A DNA stretch of 64,000 bases. It comes from Sphingomonas sp. JC676. Its GTDB lineage: Bacteria > Pseudomonadota > Alphaproteobacteria > Sphingomonadales > Sphingomonadaceae. This document shows positions 35,749 to 45,394 of the stretch, piece by piece. The stretch covers positions 186,001-250,000 of the forward strand of contig NZ_JACTGR010000002.1 in NCBI RefSeq assembly GCF_014489075.1, read 5' to 3'. The position numbers and the translations under genes are program-made. The notes beneath the pieces are model-generated. The model did not search any database, was not told where the DNA came from, and worked only from the letters and a program-made list of their open reading frames with translations. Numbering within the stretch: position 1 is the stretch's first letter; each line of letters opens with the position of its first letter.

Positions 35749-37716
35749 CTATTCCGCGGCCGCGCGCGGGCGACGGGCCTCCTGATCGACTGCCTCGTCG
35801 ATCGCCCGGCCAAGCGCCGCCATGGTGAAAGGCTTGCGCAACACCCCCCTGCCGCGGAGCAGATCAGCATCCGCCTCGCCGGTGAAGCCGGTGACGAACA
35901 GCACCGCGACTCCATCTAGCCGATTTTCCATCGCCGCAATCATCTCGGGTCCGGTCTGTCCAGGCATCAGCACGTCGGTCAGTATGAGATCGACCGTGCC
36001 GAGCCGGGCGAGCGCCCCAGGCGCGGCAAGCGGATCGCCGCAGCCGGTCGCGCGATGCCCGAGTTCGTGCAGCGCCCCGAGCGTCGCCGAGAGCACGCGA
36101 GGATCGTCCTCGACGACGAGGATGTCGAGCCCGTCGGTGGCAGGCGCCACCGGCTGCGCCTCGACTTCGGCGGTGGCCGTGACCGTGGCCGCCTCGCCCA
36201 GATAGCGTGGCAGATAGAGCGTTACCGTGCTGCCCTGGCCCGGTGCCGTCTCGATTCCGATCTCACCCCCCGATTGGCGAACGAAGCCGAAAATCTGGCT
36301 GAGCCCCAGTCCGGTTCCCTTGCCCACCGGCTTGGTGGTGAAGAACGGCTCGAACACGCGTTCGACCACTTCGGGCGTCATCCCGCAGCCGGTGTCCTTC
36401 ACCGCGATGGTCACATAATCGCCGGCCGCGCTTTCGCCGATCTCGTTCTCCGCCAGCGTCTTGCCGCCAGTGGCGATCATCAACCTGCCCCGCCCCTCCA
36501 TCGCATCGCGCGCGTTGACCGCGAGGTTGAGCAGCGCGTTCTCGAGCTGGTGGCGATCGACCCAGATCCGCCAGCCAATGCCGGCGTCGCTGGTCTTGAC
36601 CGAGATCGCCCCGCCGAGCGTACGATCGAGCAAATCGGACATGCCACTGACCAGGGTCGCGGCCTCGGCGCCCTCGGGCAGCAACGGCTCGGCGCGCGAA
36701 AAGGCGAGAAGACGCCGCGTGAGCGCAGCGGCACGATTGGCGCCGTCCATAGCGCTTTCGATATGGCGCTGGGCATCGGGGCCGCGATTGTGGAGATGGC
36801 GCTTGGCGAGCTCCAACCCGCCCAGAACCACCGCCAGCATGTTGTTGAAATCATGCGCAATACCACCAGTGAGCTGACCCACCGCCTCCATCTTCTGGAT
36901 CTGGCGGAGCTGCGCCTCGGCCTGTTCGCGCTCGCGCGCTTCTTCGCGGAGCTGTGCGGTCGCGTCCGCCACTGCCTCGCGCAGTTCGGCCGATCGTTCG
37001 CGCTCCAGCCGCGCTTCGGCGTCAGCCATGGCACGCTCGCCCTGCGCCGCGATCGCCAACCAGCCGAGCAGCACCGCGCCCAGCACGATCAGCACGCCGA
37101 AGGCCGTCAGCACGCGCGTGGCGAAGCTCGAATTCTCGATCAGGTCGGACGCCGCCCTGGTGCGGTCGCGGAGTATGCCACGCTCGAGCTCGACGACGCG
37201 CTGGAGCATCGTCTCGACATGTTGGCGCGCCTCGCTCTGGCGTACCCTGTAATAGCTGCCCCAGGCGTCGGTGTGGCGCTTGTACGCCGAATAGAGCGCG
37301 GTTTCGCTCAGTTCCTTGCCGCGCGCCTCGAACGCCTTTTGCAGGTCGACGATCTGCGCCTGCTGGCTGGGATTGTCCGCCGTGAGCTGCTTGAGCTTAG
37401 CGAGCTGGTCGCGCGCACGGGCCCATTGATCCGAATATTGCTGGCCGAGCGCCTTGTCGGCGCTGACGACATAGCGGCCGAGCGCGGCCTCGGCGGCGGA
37501 GATCGCACCCGAGAGCTGGTTGGCGCGGATCACCACCTCGAACGTGTGCTGCTGAAGCGCGATCGCCTCGTCGCGCTCGCGATCCGTGGTCTGCTGGATG
37601 ACGATCAGCGCCGCGAGGACGCCGATGCCGAGCATCGCGAGCGCGGCAAGCAACAGCATGCGCCAGTTCGCGGCGCGGAGCGCGCTATCCTCGGTTGCTG
37701 CTAATGGCTCGCCCAT
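35749..37716 (-). CDS. Hybrid sensor histidine kinase with receiver domain
   Basis: This 655-aa membrane kinase has a first TM helix (about residues 20-40), a CHASE3-like periplasmic helical sensor (about 40-190), a second TM helix (about 200-225), and a coiled coil. A HisKA domain follows with the phospho-accepting histidine in GGIAHDFNNMLA, then an HATPase domain (NALLNLAVNARDAM, DTGCGM, GKGTGLGLS). A C-terminal receiver has its aspartate in LILTDVLMPG. The GGIAHDFNN form of the H-box is that of PAS/Cache hybrid kinases. No partner regulator is adjacent, so its output is unclear. Confidence 0.92.
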   Translation of the reverse strand: MGEPLAATEDSALRAANWRMLLLAALAMLGIGVLAALIVIQQTTDRERDEAIALQQHTFEVVIRANQLSGAISAAEAALGRYVVSADKALGQQYSDQWARARDQLAKLKQLTADNPSQQAQIVDLQKAFEARGKELSETALYSAYKRHTDAWGSYYRVRQSEARQHVETMLQRVVELERGILRDRTRAASDLIENSSFATRVLTAFGVLIVLGAVLLGWLAIAAQGERAMADAEARLERERSAELREAVADATAQLREEAREREQAEAQLRQIQKMEAVGQLTGGIAHDFNNMLAVVLGGLELAKRHLHNRGPDAQRHIESAMDGANRAAALTRRLLAFSRAEPLLPEGAEAATLVSGMSDLLDRTLGGAISVKTSDAGIGWRIWVDRHQLENALLNLAVNARDAMEGRGRLMIATGGKTLAENEIGESAAGDYVTIAVKDTGCGMTPEVVERVFEPFFTTKPVGKGTGLGLSQIFGFVRQSGGEIGIETAPGQGSTVTLYLPRYLGEAATVTATAEVEAQPVAPATDGLDILVVEDDPRVLSATLGALHELGHRATGCGDPLAAPGALARLGTVDLILTDVLMPGQTGPEMIAAMENRLDGVAVLFVTGFTGEADADLLRGRGVLRKPFTMAALGRAIDEAVDQEARRPRAAAE

Positions 37717-37769
37717 GCCGCGGTAAGTCTAGGCCAGCCAGCGACTCGTGGAAAGTCTCTCTCGCGATT

Positions 37770-39032
37770 TTAGGCGAGCACGCCCACGGCGCGCCCGGCC
37801 GCCTGGAACATGCCGAGCACGCGCTGGATCTGTTCCGGCGTATGCTCCGCGCACAATGAGCAACGCAGCAGATAGGTTCCCGCCGGTGTCGCCGGTGGGC
37901 GCGCCATGTTGACGTAGAGGCCGCCCTCCAGCAGCGCCTGCCACATCGCCACCGCCTGCTCCTGGTCCTCGAGGATCACCGCGATGATCGCGCTGTCGGG
38001 CGTTTCAGTGCCGAGACGAAAGCCCATCTGCTTGAGGCCGCCGTGGAGCGTGCGGGCATTCTCCCACAGATGCTGGCGCTTGTTGTGCGCGTGGCGGAGC
38101 TTGCGGATCGAGGTCGCGGCGGTTGCGACCACCGAAGGCGGCAGCGATGCGGTGAAGATATAGGGGCGGCAGGCCAGCCGGATCGCCTCGAACTTCGGAT
38201 GGTTCGACACGCAGAAACCGCCGACGGTGCCGACCGACTTGGAGAAGGTGCCGACGATGAAGTCGACATCGTCCTCGCAGCCCTGCGCTTCGTATACGCC
38301 GCGGCCATTGGGGCCGTAAAACCCCATCGAATGCGCTTCGTCGCTGAGCACCATGCAACCATGCTTCTTGGCGACCGCGACCATTTCCTTGAGCGGCGCG
38401 ATATCGCCGAGCATCGAATAGACGCCCTCGAGCACCACGAGCTTGCCCGGCTCCGGCGGCAGGCGGCCGAGCCTTTTGTCGAGATCCTCGACCGAATTGT
38501 GGCGAAAGCGGACGATCTCGGCATTGCCCTGCTGGCAGCCGTCATAGATCGAGGCGTGGCTGTCGGCGTCGAGGATGACATATTCGCCCTTCCCCGCCAG
38601 CGTCGAGATCATGCCCAGATTGGCCATATAGCCGGTCGAGAAAACGATCGCGCCGGTGGTGCCGTAGAATTCGCGGAGCGCCTCCTCGACTTCCATATGG
38701 TCGCGGAAGGTGCCGTTGAGCATGCGGCTGCCATTCGTGCCCGATCCGAACTCGTCGAGCGCATCCTTGCCGGCCTGGATGACATCCGGATCGAACGTCA
38801 TGCCCATATAATTATAGGTGCCCAGCAGGATCGTGTCCCTGCCCGCGATCACCGCCTCGGTGGGCGACTTCACCTGCTCCATGACGATGGCGAAGGGATC
38901 GGTGACGCCGCTGTCGAGCAGCTTCTGGCGCTCGGCGATCAGGCCATCGAACTTGGACATCAGGTCGCGTTCGGGCGCGATCACGGCGGGGTTCTCGGGC
39001 AACGCGTCGGAGGTATTCAGGCTCTCGGTCAC
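37770..39032 (-). CDS. spt: Serine palmitoyltransferase
   Basis: This 420-aa PLP enzyme condenses L-serine with a palmitoyl thioester to 3-ketosphinganine, the first step of sphingolipid synthesis. Its length equals that of the Sphingomonas paucimobilis enzyme. The PLP lysine is K265 in GTFSKSVGTVGG, and H159 (DADSHAS) is the residue that stacks on the cofactor. SDEAHSMGFYG contributes the aspartate that binds the pyridine nitrogen. It is soluble, with no membrane anchor. An acyl carrier protein gene lies 7 bases upstream, and a CerR-like gene is further upstream on the same strand. Confidence 0.97.
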   Translation of the reverse strand: MTESLNTSDALPENPAVIAPERDLMSKFDGLIAERQKLLDSGVTDPFAIVMEQVKSPTEAVIAGRDTILLGTYNYMGMTFDPDVIQAGKDALDEFGSGTNGSRMLNGTFRDHMEVEEALREFYGTTGAIVFSTGYMANLGMISTLAGKGEYVILDADSHASIYDGCQQGNAEIVRFRHNSVEDLDKRLGRLPPEPGKLVVLEGVYSMLGDIAPLKEMVAVAKKHGCMVLSDEAHSMGFYGPNGRGVYEAQGCEDDVDFIVGTFSKSVGTVGGFCVSNHPKFEAIRLACRPYIFTASLPPSVVATAATSIRKLRHAHNKRQHLWENARTLHGGLKQMGFRLGTETPDSAIIAVILEDQEQAVAMWQALLEGGLYVNMARPPATPAGTYLLRCSLCAEHTPEQIQRVLGMFQAAGRAVGVLA

Positions 39033-39039
39033 TTGAAAA

Positions 39040-39282
39040 TCAGCCCTTCAGCTTCTGAACCGCGTCCACGAGCTGGCCGACATTCTCGATTTCGGCCTGC
39101 ATGTTCATCGTGATGATGATGTCGAACTCGTCCTCGATCGCCGCAACGAAATCCATGACCGTCAGGCTGTCCCATTCGAGATCGCCGGCAAAGGTGGTGC
39201 TGTCGCCCAGCGCGACACCCTTCTTGTTGAACGGCTCGATCAGGGCGGTGACGGTTTCGAAGATTTCAGCGCGGTCAGTCAT
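39040..39282 (-). CDS. Dedicated acyl carrier protein for sphingolipid synthesis
   Basis: This 80-aa ACP has the phosphopantetheine serine at S39 in EWDSLTVMDF; the usual DSL motif is kept. It is a specialised ACP, divergent from AcpP of fatty acid synthesis. It precedes spt by seven bases on the same transcript. In Caulobacter an equivalent ACP beside spt delivers the acyl group to the ceramide pathway, so it probably feeds Spt here. Confidence 0.9.
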   Translation of the reverse strand: MTDRAEIFETVTALIEPFNKKGVALGDSTTFAGDLEWDSLTVMDFVAAIEDEFDIIITMNMQAEIENVGQLVDAVQKLKG

Positions 39283-39536
39283 AGGGCGGGGTCCTTAAAG
39301 CGATCGGCTGTACGTGCCAAGCGAATGCGGCGGAAAGGCGCCGCTAAGGGGGCGTGAGCGGTGCGCAAGTTGACACGGTTGACACCCACTATGTGAAAAA
39401 ACCGCCTCGCCCGAAATGGCGGAAGCGCCGGGACGGACGGCGAAGGCGAGAAGGCATGGGCTGCTGGCATGGCGCCGTCAGGCAAGCAGACGAAATCCTA
39501 CTTTGCAATCCCGCCGCCATCAGGGCCTTGCACCGG
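39283..39536. other. 254-base gap between acp and cerR
   Basis: No coding or RNA feature stands out. It presumably contains the promoter for acp-spt on the minus strand and the end of the obg-proB-cerR transcript. Confidence 0.5.
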
Positions 39537-40442
39537 CTAGAGCAGCCCCTGCTGGCGATACCATGCCGCCGTCGCTGCCAGACCCGCCTCGGTCTCGACC
39601 TGCGGCGTCCACAGATTGGCCGGCGGGCGCTTCGCCGGATCGATCACCCAGTCCTGATGGGAGAAATAGGCGACCCGATCGGGCGTGAGCTTGGCGCCCT
39701 TGCCGCGTATCAACCGATCGAGATGCGCGCCCGCCATCAGCAGCGGCCGCGGCAGCGCGAAGGCGGCGACGCGCTTGCCCACCGCGGCGCCGATCGCCTG
39801 GGCGAATTCCTTGTGGCTCCAGCCTCCGGAAACGCCGTCATCGGCGTCGAACGTCGCGTGGAAACGATCGGTTACCGCCAGTGCGAGCAGCAGCCGTCCG
39901 AGATCGCCGACCTCGATCACCGAGATACGCCCGCCGGGCGGCAGCAGCGCGACGCCCTTCTTGGCGAGCTTGAACAGCTCGAGCATCTCCATGTCGCCGG
40001 GGCCATAGATCGCCGGCGGGCGGACAATGCTCGTCTCGAGCAGTGAATCGTCGACGAGCTTGTCGCCCTCGGCCTTGGACCAGCCATAAGCCGACATTTC
40101 CGGCTCGCGTGCGGCGAGCGACGAGACATGGACGAAGCGCCTGACCCCTGCCCCTTCGGCGGCGGCGAGCATGTTGCGCGTGCCAAGGATATTGCCGCGC
40201 GCGAAGCCCGCGCGATCGGGCGCGTTGACCACTCCGGCGACATGGATGACGGCGTCTGCGCCCTCCGCGAGGCTGGCCAGCGCTGCCTGGTTCTCCAGGT
40301 CGCCGCGGATCCAGGTGATATGCTCGCGCTCGGCCTGGTCGCGCCGGGTGAGCGCGCGGACCTTGTGCCCGGCCTCCACCGCAAGCGCGATCAGGCGCGA
40401 ACCGACGAATCCGGTGCCCCCGGTGATGGCGATGATGCTCAT
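39537..40442 (-). CDS. cerR: Extended SDR, CerR-like ceramide-pathway reductase
   Basis: This 301-aa NAD(P)-dependent protein starts with the Rossmann motif ITGGTGFVGS and has the SDR active-site pattern SAYGWSKAEGD with Tyr and Lys. In Caulobacter a homologous extended SDR next to spt and acp reduces the 3-keto group of the sphingoid intermediate. Position and family support that role here. Its start overlaps the proB stop by four bases (ATGA), so it is translationally coupled to a proline biosynthesis gene. A generic epimerase annotation is the alternative. Confidence 0.75.
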   Translation of the reverse strand: MSIIAITGGTGFVGSRLIALAVEAGHKVRALTRRDQAEREHITWIRGDLENQAALASLAEGADAVIHVAGVVNAPDRAGFARGNILGTRNMLAAAEGAGVRRFVHVSSLAAREPEMSAYGWSKAEGDKLVDDSLLETSIVRPPAIYGPGDMEMLELFKLAKKGVALLPPGGRISVIEVGDLGRLLLALAVTDRFHATFDADDGVSGGWSHKEFAQAIGAAVGKRVAAFALPRPLLMAGAHLDRLIRGKGAKLTPDRVAYFSHQDWVIDPAKRPPANLWTPQVETEAGLAATAAWYRQQGLL

Positions 40443-41545
40443 AGCAGCGCCATATGGCTGCGATGGACCAAGGTCGAGCGCGGCGCGTAGCCGAGGATCT
40501 CGGCATGCTCGTCGCTGCGCTTGCCGACGATGCGAGCAACGTCGTCACTGGGATATTCGGCGAGGCCGCGGGCGAGCTGTGCACCGTCGGGGCCCGAGAT
40601 CACCACCAGATCGCCGCGCACGAAATTGCCTTCGACACGAATCGCACCGGCGGCGAGCAGGCTCCTGCCCTGCGCCAGCGCCCGGGCGGCGCCGGCATCG
40701 ACATGGATCGTGCCGCGCGCGGTGAGCCCGCCAGCCAGCCAGGCCTTGCGCGCCGGCGCCGCTTTTTCAGCGACGAACAATGTGTGCCGTACCCCGGCCG
40801 AAAGCGGACGCTCCACCCGGCCCGAAGCGATGGCGAGATGCGCCCCGGCGGCATTGGCGATACGTGCGGCGGCGATCTTCGAGACCATGCCGCCCGATCC
40901 CATACCCGAACTCGAGCCGCGATCCGCCATCGCCTCGATCGCGCCGTCGATCCGCTCGACCCGGGCGATGTGCACCGCGCCGGGAAGTGCGGGATTGCGA
41001 TCGTAGAGCCCGTCGACATCGCTCAGCAGCACCACGCCCTGCGCGCCCGCCGCCTGCGCGACACGCGCGGCGAGCCGGTCATTGTCGCCGAAACGGATCT
41101 CCTCGGTCGCGACGCTGTCATTCTCGTTGAGCACGGGCACCACGCCGAGACCCAGCAGCCGATCGAGCGTGGCCGAGGCGTTGAGATAGCGGCGGCGGTC
41201 TTCGAGGTCGTCGAGCGTCACCAGCATCTGCGCGGCGGTCAGGCCGTTGGCGCCCAGGGTCTCCGCCCAGACCTGGCTGAGCGCGATCTGCCCGGTGGCC
41301 GCCGCGGCCTGCGCGTCTTCGAGGCTGGCGCGTCCGCCCTTGGGGAGCCCCAGCCGCCGAGCGCCGAGCGCGATCGCGCCCGAGGAGACCACCGCGACCT
41401 GCTGGCCGGCATGGCAACGCGTGGCGATATCGGCGGCAATGCCCTCCAGCCATTCCCGCCGCACGCCGCCATCGGGATCAACGAGCAATGCCGAGCCGAT
41501 CTTGACGATCAGGCGTGGGCAGGAGGCGGGCGGGAAGAGGGACAT
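40439..41545 (-). CDS. proB: Glutamate 5-kinase
   Basis: This 368-aa enzyme phosphorylates L-glutamate in the first step of proline synthesis. The amino-acid kinase domain (about 8-260) has IVKIGSALLVD, VSSGAIALGARRLG, LNENDSVATEEIRFGDND and GMGSGGMVSKIAAA. A PUA domain (about 275-360) follows. The ATG at 41545 gives the standard start. Downstream it is coupled to cerR. Upstream the expected neighbour obgE is present, but a 523-base segment with an antiparallel DUF559 gene lies between them. Confidence 0.96.
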   Translation of the reverse strand: MSLFPPASCPRLIVKIGSALLVDPDGGVRREWLEGIAADIATRCHAGQQVAVVSSGAIALGARRLGLPKGGRASLEDAQAAAATGQIALSQVWAETLGANGLTAAQMLVTLDDLEDRRRYLNASATLDRLLGLGVVPVLNENDSVATEEIRFGDNDRLAARVAQAAGAQGVVLLSDVDGLYDRNPALPGAVHIARVERIDGAIEAMADRGSSSGMGSGGMVSKIAAARIANAAGAHLAIASGRVERPLSAGVRHTLFVAEKAAPARKAWLAGGLTARGTIHVDAGAARALAQGRSLLAAGAIRVEGNFVRGDLVVISGPDGAQLARGLAEYPSDDVARIVGKRSDEHAEILGYAPRSTLVHRSHMALL

Positions 41546-41595
41546 GGCGTTTTCGCTTAGCGGGCGTTGCGATGAACGCAAAGCATGGGCATCCC

Positions 41596-41648
41596 AAATC
41601 CTCCCCCGGAGGGGGAGGGGGACCAGCCATGGGCTGGTGGAGGGGTAG
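41596..41648 (+). repeat. Left inverted repeat of the DUF559 cassette
   Basis: The outer CCTCCCCC / GGGGGAGG block is followed by a hairpin with a perfect 7-bp stem (ACCAGCC 41622-41628, loop ATG, GGCTGGT 41632-41638), then GGAGGGGTAG. It ends eight bases before the DUF559 ATG, so it covers that gene's ribosome-binding region. Confidence 0.75.
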
Positions 41649-41656
41649 CGCGCCGC

Positions 41657-42007
41657 ATGCTGCACGGCCCGAAATCGACCCAGGACCGCGCTGCGAGGCT
41701 GCGTCGAGAAATGTCGCTGCCCGAAGTGCTTCTTTGGCAAGCGCTACGGCAACGCCCCGGCGGCCTTAGATTTCGAAAGCAGCATCCAGCCGGAGCCTAT
41801 GTACTGGATTTCTTTTGCCCCCGGCATTCTCTGGCAATCGAAGTCGACGGAGAAGTACACGCGCGTGGCGACCGGCCTCAACGTGACACGGACCGAGACG
41901 AATGGCTCGTCAGTCGGGGAATCACGGTCTTGCGGATCCCGGCCAGAGAAGTGTTTGGCGATCTCGATGCGATCGTGAGGCACATAGTGCATACCGCTCG
42001 CGGCTAA
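41657..42007 (+). CDS. DUF559 domain protein, Vsr/restriction-endonuclease-like fold
   Basis: This 116-aa protein belongs to DUF559, a single-domain relative of very-short-patch-repair endonucleases. The core is intact: SLPEVLLWQALRQR, LRFRKQHPAGAYVLDFFCP (nuclease D), LAIEVDGEVH (E-x-D) and VLRIPAREV. I start at 41657 because the frame upstream of it is made of repeat sequence. It is antiparallel to obgE and proB, and its stop lies directly against the right inverted repeat. The biological role of DUF559 is unknown to me. A nicking or strand-exchange activity that mobilises the flanking repeats is an attractive guess. Confidence 0.88.
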   Translation: MLHGPKSTQDRAARLRREMSLPEVLLWQALRQRPGGLRFRKQHPAGAYVLDFFCPRHSLAIEVDGEVHARGDRPQRDTDRDEWLVSRGITVLRIPAREVFGDLDAIVRHIVHTARG

Positions 42008-42062
42008 CTACCCCTCCACCATCGCTACGCGACGGTCCCCCTCCCCCTCCGGGGGAGAATTT
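42008..42062 (-). repeat. Right inverted repeat of the DUF559 cassette
   Basis: This is the inverted partner of 41596-41648. CTACCCCTCC is followed by a hairpin (ACCATCGC, loop TAC, GCGACGGT with one mismatch, 42018-42036), then CCCCCTCCCCCTCCGGGGGAG. It lies five bases after the obgE stop codon and may also serve as a terminator for obgE. Confidence 0.75.
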
Positions 42063-42067
42063 CTAGA

Positions 42068-43333
<1,266 letters not shown>

Positions 43334-43347
43334 TTAAGGGGTTGACT

Positions 43348-43455
43348 ATGTACAATATCCCTGATTTTGCCTATGATCACATCAGCGAATCGAACGCCAT
43401 TGGTGGCGGGACATGCGACGCCTTCATGTCGGTCGTCGAATTCGTGTTCTACTGA
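43348..43455 (+). CDS. 35-aa peptide, candidate RiPP precursor
   Basis: A strong AAGGGG site (43336-43341) precedes an ATG that opens a 35-residue peptide. It starts MYNIPDF, is acidic in the first half (D6, D10, E14), has a glycine run and a single cysteine at G19-C23 (GGGTC), and ends in an aromatic/hydrophobic stretch (FVFY). No signal peptide or known leader type is recognisable to me. A 12-bp hairpin lies between it and a two-gene operon, which is the usual arrangement for a highly expressed precursor followed by weakly expressed processing enzymes. It could also be a toxin or signalling peptide. Confidence 0.6.
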   Translation: MYNIPDFAYDHISESNAIGGGTCDAFMSVVEFVFY

Positions 43456-43473
43456 TCTCTTTAACTATCAAAC

Positions 43474-43501
43474 GCCGCCTGAAGCTTATGCTTCAGGCGG
43501 C
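43474..43501 (+). terminator. Hairpin between peptide gene and downstream genes
   Basis: A perfect 12-bp stem (GCCGCCTGAAGC, 43474-43485, with 43490-43501) has a TTAT loop. It starts 18 bases after the peptide stop and ends 17 bases before the next start codon. There is no U-tract, so it should be leaky. It could lower expression of the following genes relative to the peptide, or protect the peptide mRNA. Confidence 0.65.
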
Positions 43502-43518
43502 AATATAGAGGTGGCAAG

Positions 43519-44382
43519 GTGTCTCAAGAATACCTTTTCGAGTTTATCTCTGTACTTGACGAAATGCTGTCTCGTCCGTCGAATACGCTCCTGGAAGTCC
43601 AGCATCATCCAACACTTGATACCTTCTTGGAAGGACCTTGGGTATATAACCATGTTCGCCGCGTAGCGGTACGCGCGCTGGAGCGGACCAAAGGGCAGCA
43701 GCACTCGATGTTGACGCCGGAAACCGACAATCCGGCTGTGATGTTCAGGGACGGCGAGAAGATGTTTGCCAGCGAACATGCTGACAAGCGCGAACTTTAT
43801 CTGCGGTCGGGCAACGCACAAAGCTCTTTCTATTCCATTTTCGAGGAGTCTTTCGTTGTCGTTGCGATCGACGATATCGAGGTCGAGAAGTTTTCGATCG
43901 TCGGCCTGGAGAATTCTGACTATTATTTCCCCCACGATGGCATAGGTCTGATCAAGAACGGAGCGTTCTCCCTGCGTCGTGGCCAGGCAATCGTGCGCAA
44001 CGATCCGGAGATATTCTTTAACGTCAAGCATAGCGACAGTGCAAAATACCTTACCTATATTCGCGGTGAGCGCCCCGCATCTTACAGACTGGTGTTCGAC
44101 AAACGTACGCTGAAGCTCGTTGCAACCGGCGGATTCGACCTGGCGACCGCAAAGGCGCTTTCCTATCTTGAGGTGCTGGAGGAGATAAACTCCGCGCTAT
44201 TGCCCGATATCGCGCTCGAACTCTCCAGCCACTATTCGGCGGTGATACGATGGCGAGCACTCTCGTCGCTCAACAAGATTCGCCATCCGCAGACAGAAGC
44301 CGTGCTGCAGCGCTTCCGGAACGATGAAGTAACCTTCATCGCGCGCGGCGCTGAGCGAATTCTGGCCGAAGGGAAGCACTAG
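43519..44382 (+). CDS. HEAT-like repeat protein of the peptide cassette
   Basis: This 287-aa protein starts at GTG 43519 with GAGGTGG a few bases upstream. I do not recognise a family. The last 55 residues look like one or two HEAT/ARM helices (AVIRWRALSSLNKI, then VTFIARGAERIL). The central part (about residues 75-200) is beta-rich with no catalytic motif I know, and there is no signal peptide or membrane segment. It is followed two bases later by the cupin-like gene. HEAT repeats in peptide-maturation operons can bind precursor peptides, so a scaffold role for the 35-aa peptide is one guess. Base composition is AT-richer than the neighbours. Confidence 0.78.
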   Translation: MSQEYLFEFISVLDEMLSRPSNTLLEVQHHPTLDTFLEGPWVYNHVRRVAVRALERTKGQQHSMLTPETDNPAVMFRDGEKMFASEHADKRELYLRSGNAQSSFYSIFEESFVVVAIDDIEVEKFSIVGLENSDYYFPHDGIGLIKNGAFSLRRGQAIVRNDPEIFFNVKHSDSAKYLTYIRGERPASYRLVFDKRTLKLVATGGFDLATAKALSYLEVLEEINSALLPDIALELSSHYSAVIRWRALSSLNKIRHPQTEAVLQRFRNDEVTFIARGAERILAEGKH

Positions 44383-44384
44383 TC

Positions 44385-45290
44385 ATGGCTCTTTTCCTGA
44401 GCGAACGCTACGATCTCGACGATCGCCGCTACGATATCGACGATTTTTCTGAAGATCTCGCCAGCGCGGCAAAGATGCCCGCGCCCGACAAATACCACCA
44501 CATCGCCAATCTGATGAGCAAGATGAGCGGCGAAGTCGCGTACATCGAGAGCTTCATCAAACGGATATTCCACGAGCGCAATAGCAACCAGGTGATCGAC
44601 GGCTATGGCGACACCAGCCTGTTGCTGGGCGGCACCAATGATTTTTCCTTCCGCATGGTAAAATGGCTCCCGGACAAGCAGGTCCCCCTGCCGGGCCTCG
44701 AAAGGGAAGCGCTCGTCTACGACCTCGTGCACAATCATGACTTTCATTTGCTCACCAAGGGCATTCACGGAGACGGATACGAGACGGACATTTACCGGTT
44801 CGATGCCTCCAAGATCCTGGGCGCACACGATGAGGAGGTGCCGATGGCCTTCCAGGGCCGCTTCAAGCTGACGCTCGGAAGCGTGCTCTGGTATGAGCAA
44901 TATAACGACATCCACACCCAGCTTGCGCCGCAGCGCTTTTCGATGAGCTTCAATGTGATCCCGAAGGACAGGTCACTGAAATACGGGCAATTCATCTTCG
45001 ATCGCAGCACCAATAGGATCAAGGAATTCACGCGCAACGGTTCTTCACGGACCCTGTCGCTTTTGACCTTGCTGTGCGACTTCGACCTGGGTGACGAAAC
45101 CAGGGACATTGTAACCGATCTGGGTAGGAGCACGAGCAACGTCTGGCTCAAGCTGGCCATCGCCGCGCTTATTTCCGAGCGCTGGTCGGTCGAACGGGCA
45201 GCGGTGTGGGACGATCTCGAAATCCCGGCAGGCTATGCGCACGCATTGACGCTTCCGAATGACCAGTTTTCCGTCCGGAGGATCCGATAA
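44385..45290 (+). CDS. Cupin-like metal-binding protein of the peptide cassette
   Basis: This 301-aa protein is unknown to me. The clearest feature is a histidine cluster in the middle, VHNHDFHLLTKGIHGDGYET (H116, H118, H121, H128, E133), followed by H177 in DIHTQLAP. HxH, an acidic residue, then a distant histidine is the order of metal ligands in cupin dioxygenases and hydroxylases. The C-terminal 70 residues are helical and HEAT-like (SNVWLKLAIAALI). No signal peptide is present. It ends the cassette 104 bases before lptF. An iron-dependent modification of the 35-aa peptide would fit. Confidence 0.75.
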   Translation: MALFLSERYDLDDRRYDIDDFSEDLASAAKMPAPDKYHHIANLMSKMSGEVAYIESFIKRIFHERNSNQVIDGYGDTSLLLGGTNDFSFRMVKWLPDKQVPLPGLEREALVYDLVHNHDFHLLTKGIHGDGYETDIYRFDASKILGAHDEEVPMAFQGRFKLTLGSVLWYEQYNDIHTQLAPQRFSMSFNVIPKDRSLKYGQFIFDRSTNRIKEFTRNGSSRTLSLLTLLCDFDLGDETRDIVTDLGRSTSNVWLKLAIAALISERWSVERAAVWDDLEIPAGYAHALTLPNDQFSVRRIR

Positions 45291-45394
45291 AGGCGGTCGC
45301 GGGCTGGCCCGACGCGGCATAGATCACGCCTTGGCGGACCGAGGAACGCCGATAGGCGTTGACAAGAGCCGGACTTAGCCACCACGGACATTGC

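Larger units (their letters stand above)
41596..42062. mobile_element. DUF559 gene bounded by long inverted repeats, probable mobile cassette
   Basis: About 50-base ends at 41596-41648 and 42008-42062 are inverted copies of each other. They share CTCCCCCGGAGGGGGAGGGG next to GACC at the outer side and GGTGGAGGGGTAG at the inner side. The segment between these blocks differs in sequence, but in both ends it forms a hairpin of its own. The unit lies between obgE and proB and runs against them. No transposase is present. The single gene inside is a DUF559 nuclease-fold protein, so the whole unit looks like a REP-type or homing-like element. Confidence 0.6.

Noticed and set aside
41585..41656. 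An N-terminal extension of DUF559 through the left repeat
   Set aside because: The extension is only translation of the GC-rich inverted repeat (PPPEGEGDQPWAGGG) and no family member would need it.
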